From Brasenia schreberi (Eukaryota; Streptophyta; Magnoliopsida; Nymphaeales; Cabombaceae), in the NCBI GenBank assembly GCA_036023115.1, contig JAYKKT010000086.1, positions 18,398,501 through 18,462,500 on the forward strand: a DNA stretch of 64,000 nt, written 5' to 3'. Both the position numbers and the translations under genes were made by a program. The notes under the pieces were generated by a model. The model was given only the letters and a program-made list of their open reading frames with translations. It did no database searches and was not told the origin of the DNA. Shown in pieces: positions 59,311 to 64,000 of the stretch. Each line of letters begins with the position of its first letter. Position 1 is the first letter of the stretch.

Positions 59311-59373
59311 TTCATTAATAGATGAGATTGAAACTCGTAAATGTACAAATTCAAAATCTCATCTATAAATGAA
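59311..59373. repeat. Inverted repeat able to form a 22 bp hairpin
   Basis: TTCATTAATAGATGAGATTG followed by AA (59311-59332) pairs with the arm at 59350-59373, whose reverse is TTCATTTATAGATGAGATTT followed by TGAA. The loop is about 17 bases. It could be a small fold-back element or a young hairpin locus; there is no expression evidence. Surrounding DNA 59241-59650 holds nothing else. Confidence 0.6.
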
Positions 59374-59649
59374 ATGCTCACTTCGTATACTAGTTAGTGA
59401 ATTAACTAAGTATTCAAGTTTGTACGGCACCTAGTTTTTTATGCATACATAGAGGAAGTTGTGTGAAGTGAAAAATGCTATCATAGTTTAGGGAGAGACG
59501 AGATTATCTACTCCATCTAACTAGTCGAGTCCCAAGCAACCCACACCTAGCATGAGATCCTTCATGTACTTGGATTCAGACCCGAGCCGATGTCTGGATT
59601 TGATTTGATTTTGTTTGGCATTTAGATTTGAGTCAATACAGGTGTGTTC

Positions 59650-61110
59650 CTTCCAATTATTAATATTTGATTATGATAATTAACATATCGACTAGTTAGC
59701 TTCTTGTTATATGGATAGAATCTTTGTTAGACAATAAGTTGCATCTATTAAGATATATGTTGTGGTTATATGTCACTTTTGTTGATCCGTTGTTGAAGAT
59801 CTTTGTGTTAAAGTGTTTCATGTTGCTTGCTATTGGTTGGAGATCATTTAATGTTTGAAGATGCACTTATTGTTATTTGATATTTTGTGATCTTAATAAC
59901 TTTGAAATTGAATTATCATGTGATTAATATCTCTGTGTTGTTATTATATGTCACGTTTATTGGCTTTTTATTAAAGACCTTTATGATTAAGGTGTTTCAT
60001 GTTATTGGTTATTGGTTAGATATGAGTCAATATTGAAAATGTAGTTATTGTTATCTTTATAACCTTGTGATTGATATAAGTATTTGAAAATAATGCACAA
60101 ATAGAGTTTTGCCTTGAGTATTGACTATTGATTTGCTATATTTTGAGCATTTTATCCAAATGATAAAAATTGCATTTAAAAAGTTCTTGTATTTTGAGAC
60201 AAACATTTTATGTTGAAAAGATTCTTGAAAAGTATTAAGTTGATTATAAATCTTTTTGTATATGTTTAAAACCTATTTTGAACATCTTAGTTGATTATCT
60301 TATGTTTGAAATCATAGAATCATGTTTGAGATTGTGAGTTATTTAAGGATCTTGACATTTTATTTTTTTGGAGGGTTTGAGCTTAGCCTTAAAGCTTGTT
60401 TGATTGTTTTGAATGGTTTGAGCTTAGTTTTAAAGCTTGTTTGGGTTTGAGTTTGTCCTTAAAACTCGGGTTTGAACTTAGCCTTAAAAGCTTGTTTGTT
60501 ATACGAAGGCCTTTTTGTAATATCATGAGTTGTTGGTGATTCATGAACTTATTTGTTATATTTGACAATTCTACTTAGATTATCAATATTTTTCATTAAA
60601 GAACTTCTTTGAAAATATAGGTTTTCAAGTTTATAGTTATGCGATCTTAAAATTTTCATTGGAGATTATTTTTATAAGTTTTGTTATAGGTATGCCCTAA
60701 GGTAGATCACAATGTGAGTTCCAATGCTTGCACACATACAAAAGTATTAAACAAAAAATAAAGTTGAAGCTTCAAAAAAAGTTTTTGTAGCAATGCAAGT
60801 TAACACATGGAGGATTGAAACAAACTTTCTGTATACACACCATAAGTTTGAGGAGCGTTAAAATATAATAGGATTAAACTAATATATCTCATAAGTTTCT
60901 GTTTGTAATCAGGCCCCAACAGACCCAAGCCACCAGGGCCCAGACCATTAGCACAAGGGCCACTAGAGTCATCAAGACCACCAAGAGGGTTATAGGCATT
61001 GTGTTATCTTCAGCAACTAGGAGGTAAATGATGCTAGCTTTCACTCTAATAAATACTTATCATGTATTCAATAAACGTAATACCTTATGTGGTTGTATAT
61101 GGATTATCTC
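59650..61110 (+). mobile_element. Relic of the element A family of non-autonomous LTR retrotransposons
   Basis: The stretch at about 60300-60600 matches the internal region of element A near 33480-33680 in order: AATCATGTTTGA, AGCTTAGCCTTAAAGCTTG, then CTTTTTGTAATAT and TGATTCATGAACTTATTTGT. At 60849 GAGGAGCGTTAAAATA corresponds to a polypurine tract plus LTR start (compare GAGAAGGGGTGTTAGAAAAT). A GGCC-rich LTR-like stretch then follows to about 61110. No 5' LTR could be identified, so it is truncated or decayed. No coding sequence. Confidence 0.55.
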
Positions 61111-61115
61111 ATTCT

Positions 61116-61956
61116 TCAATAAAATGATTTTAGTAATTTCACCTGATTTCTAACAAGAGGACCTAGTTCAAAAGGCATATTAGCTATAAATATCTTTGCT
61201 TCATCAAATTGGCTTGCTCGTACAAATATATCCACAACACCGGCAGAGTGCTCATAGCTCAACTCAATTCCATATTTTTCTTTCGTTGAATAGAAAAATT
61301 CAAGACCCTTATTAGTGAAGCCAGCATGATTACATGCTGAAAGAACTTCTAGTATTGTTACAACATTTGGATTGATCCCTTCCACTTGCAATCCTTGCAG
61401 CACCATTCTATGCAAGAGCAGATATCATGGCATTGTATGAAACAATGTCGGGATTCACCATAGTCTCAAAGATGTCTCTCGCTTCTACAATGCAGCCATA
61501 GTCAGCGTACATGTTTAGAAACTCATTAATCATAGGACCATCCCAATAGAAACCTCTTCTAACGCCATGACCGTGAATCTGCTTGTCCATTTCTAGTGAG
61601 GATAGCTTAGCACATGCAGTTAATGCATTTGAATATATAGACTGATTAGGCTTGATACCATCCTGTAGGAATTGATGAAAAATCCTAAGGGCCTCTTGAT
61701 CTTCATCATTCTGCATGTTTGCTGCCATTATAGATTACCATAGGGCCATATCTTTTGATTCAACGACCTAAAAAACATGACAAGATTCCTCAAATCCTTT
61801 GTTAGCAGAATACATCACAATTATAGTTGTTCCTATAAAGGGTTCTTTTTCAAACCCAGTTTTGATTGCAAAACCATGCAACCCTTTATAGACTTTGAAT
61901 AATCCAATAGTTGTTGTCGTATCAGCAAGTAAAGCAAGAAAGGTGAACCTATCCAT
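61116..61956 (-). pseudogene. PPR protein pseudogene fragment (PLS type)
   Basis: The minus strand reads as consecutive pentatricopeptide repeats: VYKGLHGFAIKTGFEKEPFI, then ALRIFHQFLQDGIKPNQSIY, NALTACAKLSSLEMDKQIHG, INEFLNMYADYGCIVEARDI, NPDIVSYNAMISALA, then GINPNVVTILEVLSACNHAG and VDIFVRASQFDEAKIFIANM. Such proteins bind organellar RNA (family knowledge). Stops at 61768-61770 and about 61736, and a frameshift near 61410, break it. It lacks N-terminal repeats, a transit peptide and a complete C-terminus. It is wedged between an LTR relic and a LINE fragment. Confidence 0.85.
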
Positions 61957-61984
61957 TATAGCCCCTTATTTCTCATCATTCTAA

Positions 61985-63100
61985 AGAGAGAGAAGCTAGT
62001 ACTAAATAATAAGATTGTATTGGTACTTAGAATATCATAAGCTAATGAAGGTGATAGATATCATGATAGGAAAAAGATTCACATTCTATCTTTCTAAGAG
62101 ACAAAGTGGGTTGGAGAAAAAGCAAAGGAGATTGAGAATACATGTTTTAAATTATGGTACTCGAGAAAGATAAAGATTCGAAATGGAATTGGTATTATTA
62201 TAAATAAAGATTTAAAGGATAGTATGGTAGATATACACCGATACAATGACGGAATTATGATAGTAAAATTAGTAGTTGGAGTAAATGCTTTGAATGTAGT
62301 TTGTGCATATGCACCTTAAGTAGGACAGAAGGTAATATACACAAGCATTTTGGTAAGAGTGAGATAAGGTAATTCAAAGACTTTCACAAAAGAAGATGAT
62401 TTATTTAGAAGGAGACATAAATGGACATGTCGGTAAAAAGGCATTAGGATATTAAAGTATTTATGAAAACCATAGTTTTGAGAATTTAAATGAGAAAGGT
62501 AGGGAGATTTTAAATTTTATTATGGCATATGATCTTTTTCTAGCCAATACAATTTTTAAAAAACGAGATAAAAATTTGATTACATATAAGAGCAGTGACT
62601 TGTTACAAACACAAATTGCTTATTTTGTTTGTAGAAAAAAGATTGATCATGTTGTAAAAATAATTCTAAGAGAAATGTTAACTACCCAACATCAACTTTA
62701 GTTATAATTTTTTTAATAAAAGTGGACAAAGAGGAAAAGATTACATAGAGTTATTTAGACTAAATGGTGACACCTCAATGTGAAAGAAGATACATTTAAA
62801 TATGAACTTCTTCAAGGAGATGCTTGAAATTATGTAGGTACACCTTTTTCTGATATGTGGATCAATATGATTATGCATATTAGAAAAGTAATAAAAGATG
62901 TGTTAAGTGATTTTAAGAGAGGCACATCGCTATAAAAGAAAGTTTAGTAGTGGAGTGAAGTTGTGTAAGATAAAATTAAGGCAAAGAGAGCATGTTACAA
63001 ATTACATGATGCCAAGAAAACTAGTAAAACTTGGAAGGCTTATAAGAAAGGAAAGAAAGAACCGAAAAAGGTTGCATACTTAATGATATATGTACCTTTT
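61985..63100 (+). mobile_element. Degenerate RTE LINE fragment (copy 6)
   Basis: This plus-strand fragment is collinear with the endonuclease half of the RTE ORF. It has RDKVGWRKSKGD-like sequence near 62100, VVCAYAP near 62300, GHVGKKALG near 62430, a KKRDKNLITYK-like stretch near 62560, and linker residues near 62940-63070 before it fades out. The 5' UTR and the RT are missing. Many stops. Confidence 0.78.
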
Positions 63101-64000
63101 GTTAGTTCTTTGTATGTCAAGATAATAAAATAGTTGCTTAAAAAACCACAAGTTTCAGTTGCTAGGAAAACAGTTGAGATTAGAAATAAATAATCAATAA
63201 CACAATTGAATGAGTTTTTACTCTCAATTGGTAAGATGGATTTAGGCAGATCCCCACCAGCTTACAAGATTTACAATGAGCTCAAACTGGGGTCTATTGG
63301 TTCATCTTTCCAACAGAAGTTCTCAGTTTACTCCCCTTTTAACTAACATTTATAATTGGCTTATATAATTACTTTGTTCTACTTATTATAATTATACAAA
63401 CAAAATGATATGAAAACCTTAATCGATAAAGGATTTCTCTTCTGATCTCACAAAATTGGAGTACTAAAAGAGCATCTTAAGTTTGACATACTTGAAGTGT
63501 TCCAGTTTTCTATAGGTACACATGTAAAATTAAGAATTTGCCTTTTTTGTTTCTGCTGCATATTTTTGGCAGTGCATTTTTTCAGCAGTGCTTTGTGCTT
63601 CGTGTTTTCAGTAACTACTGATTTCCGATATGCATACTGAATTGTTTGTCTAGTACATTGCTATTGTTGTTCTTTCAGCTACTTTGGTTTCACGATAACA
63701 GTAATTATAACACTGGAGAGGCATTCAGCAGCATTTACATGTTGACTGTGAAAGAGCTTATGTGCTTTTACATTCAATCTGCACGCAATGTAAACACAGT
63801 GTCTGACATCATTTCTTAAATGGAGCTCCTATGTCAATATACACTGGAGTAGTTCCAGAAAGATGAATATTGACATATTATTATTAATTTGGTATACCAT
63901 CTGAGGTAAACCAGTACCCCTCAAACTAGAAGAACAACATTTATCTTTTGAGCAATCAGTGGACAAATACCAGAATAACCTCCGAGGTCAAACTGTTCAC
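63101..64000. other. Non-coding right end of the window
   Basis: No credible open frame, transposon end or RNA gene was recognised here. It could hold UTR or intron of a gene beyond the window, but nothing in the sequence shows it. Confidence 0.4.

Noticed and set aside
1..64000. CRISPR arrays, tRNA or rRNA genes, operon structures
   Set aside because: No spaced identical repeats, no cloverleaf or rRNA motifs recognised by eye, and the content is eukaryotic. A tRNAscan run would be needed to exclude a tRNA.

Overview
This is a flowering-plant nuclear DNA window. The evidence is intron-split genes of plant-specific families (ULTRAPETALA, a MIK2-type LRR receptor kinase, a PIG3-type quinone oxidoreductase, a PPR relic), AT-rich intergenic DNA, and dense plant transposons (RTE-clade LINEs, hAT DNA transposons, Copia and small non-autonomous LTR elements). 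I cannot name the species.

Layout: (1) 1-15992, + strand: the 3' part of an ULTRAPETALA-like SAND-domain gene. Only two exons are visible, at 137-455 and 15818-15992, joined in frame across a 15.4 kb intron. That intron holds an 11 kb nest (1678-12694): a non-autonomous hAT containing an RTE LINE that was itself hit by an autonomous-type hAT, plus a second hAT family sitting inside its own deletion derivative. (2) 15993-19237: downstream and intergenic DNA with microsatellites. (3) 19238-22766, - strand: an apparently intact two-exon LRR receptor kinase (1081 aa) whose intron uses a GC donor. (4) 22767-30088: intergenic, with old LINE and Copia debris. (5) 30089-57713, - strand: a six-exon NADPH:quinone oxidoreductase (325 aa) spread over 27.6 kb. 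Its intron 5 is 22.9 kb, and almost all of that descends from one RTE LINE insertion that later received an LTR element and a Copia element; the Copia in turn received another LINE and a stack of hAT elements. Nesting reaches six levels. (6) 57714-64000: intergenic DNA with LINE fragments, a non-autonomous LTR relic and a PPR pseudogene.

Insertion order can be read from target-site duplications (TSDs): 8 bp for the hATs, 14-17 bp for LINEs, 5 bp for LTR elements. The TE proteins are all broken; the host genes are not. No operon-like or prokaryotic system is present. The most distinctive signals are the two hAT families whose ends are arrays of the CGTATCGTAT-type word, a premature TGA shared at the same codon by three of four LINE copies, and a non-autonomous LTR family whose LTRs carry a triplicated 60 bp unit and share their 3' part with the neighbouring Copia.
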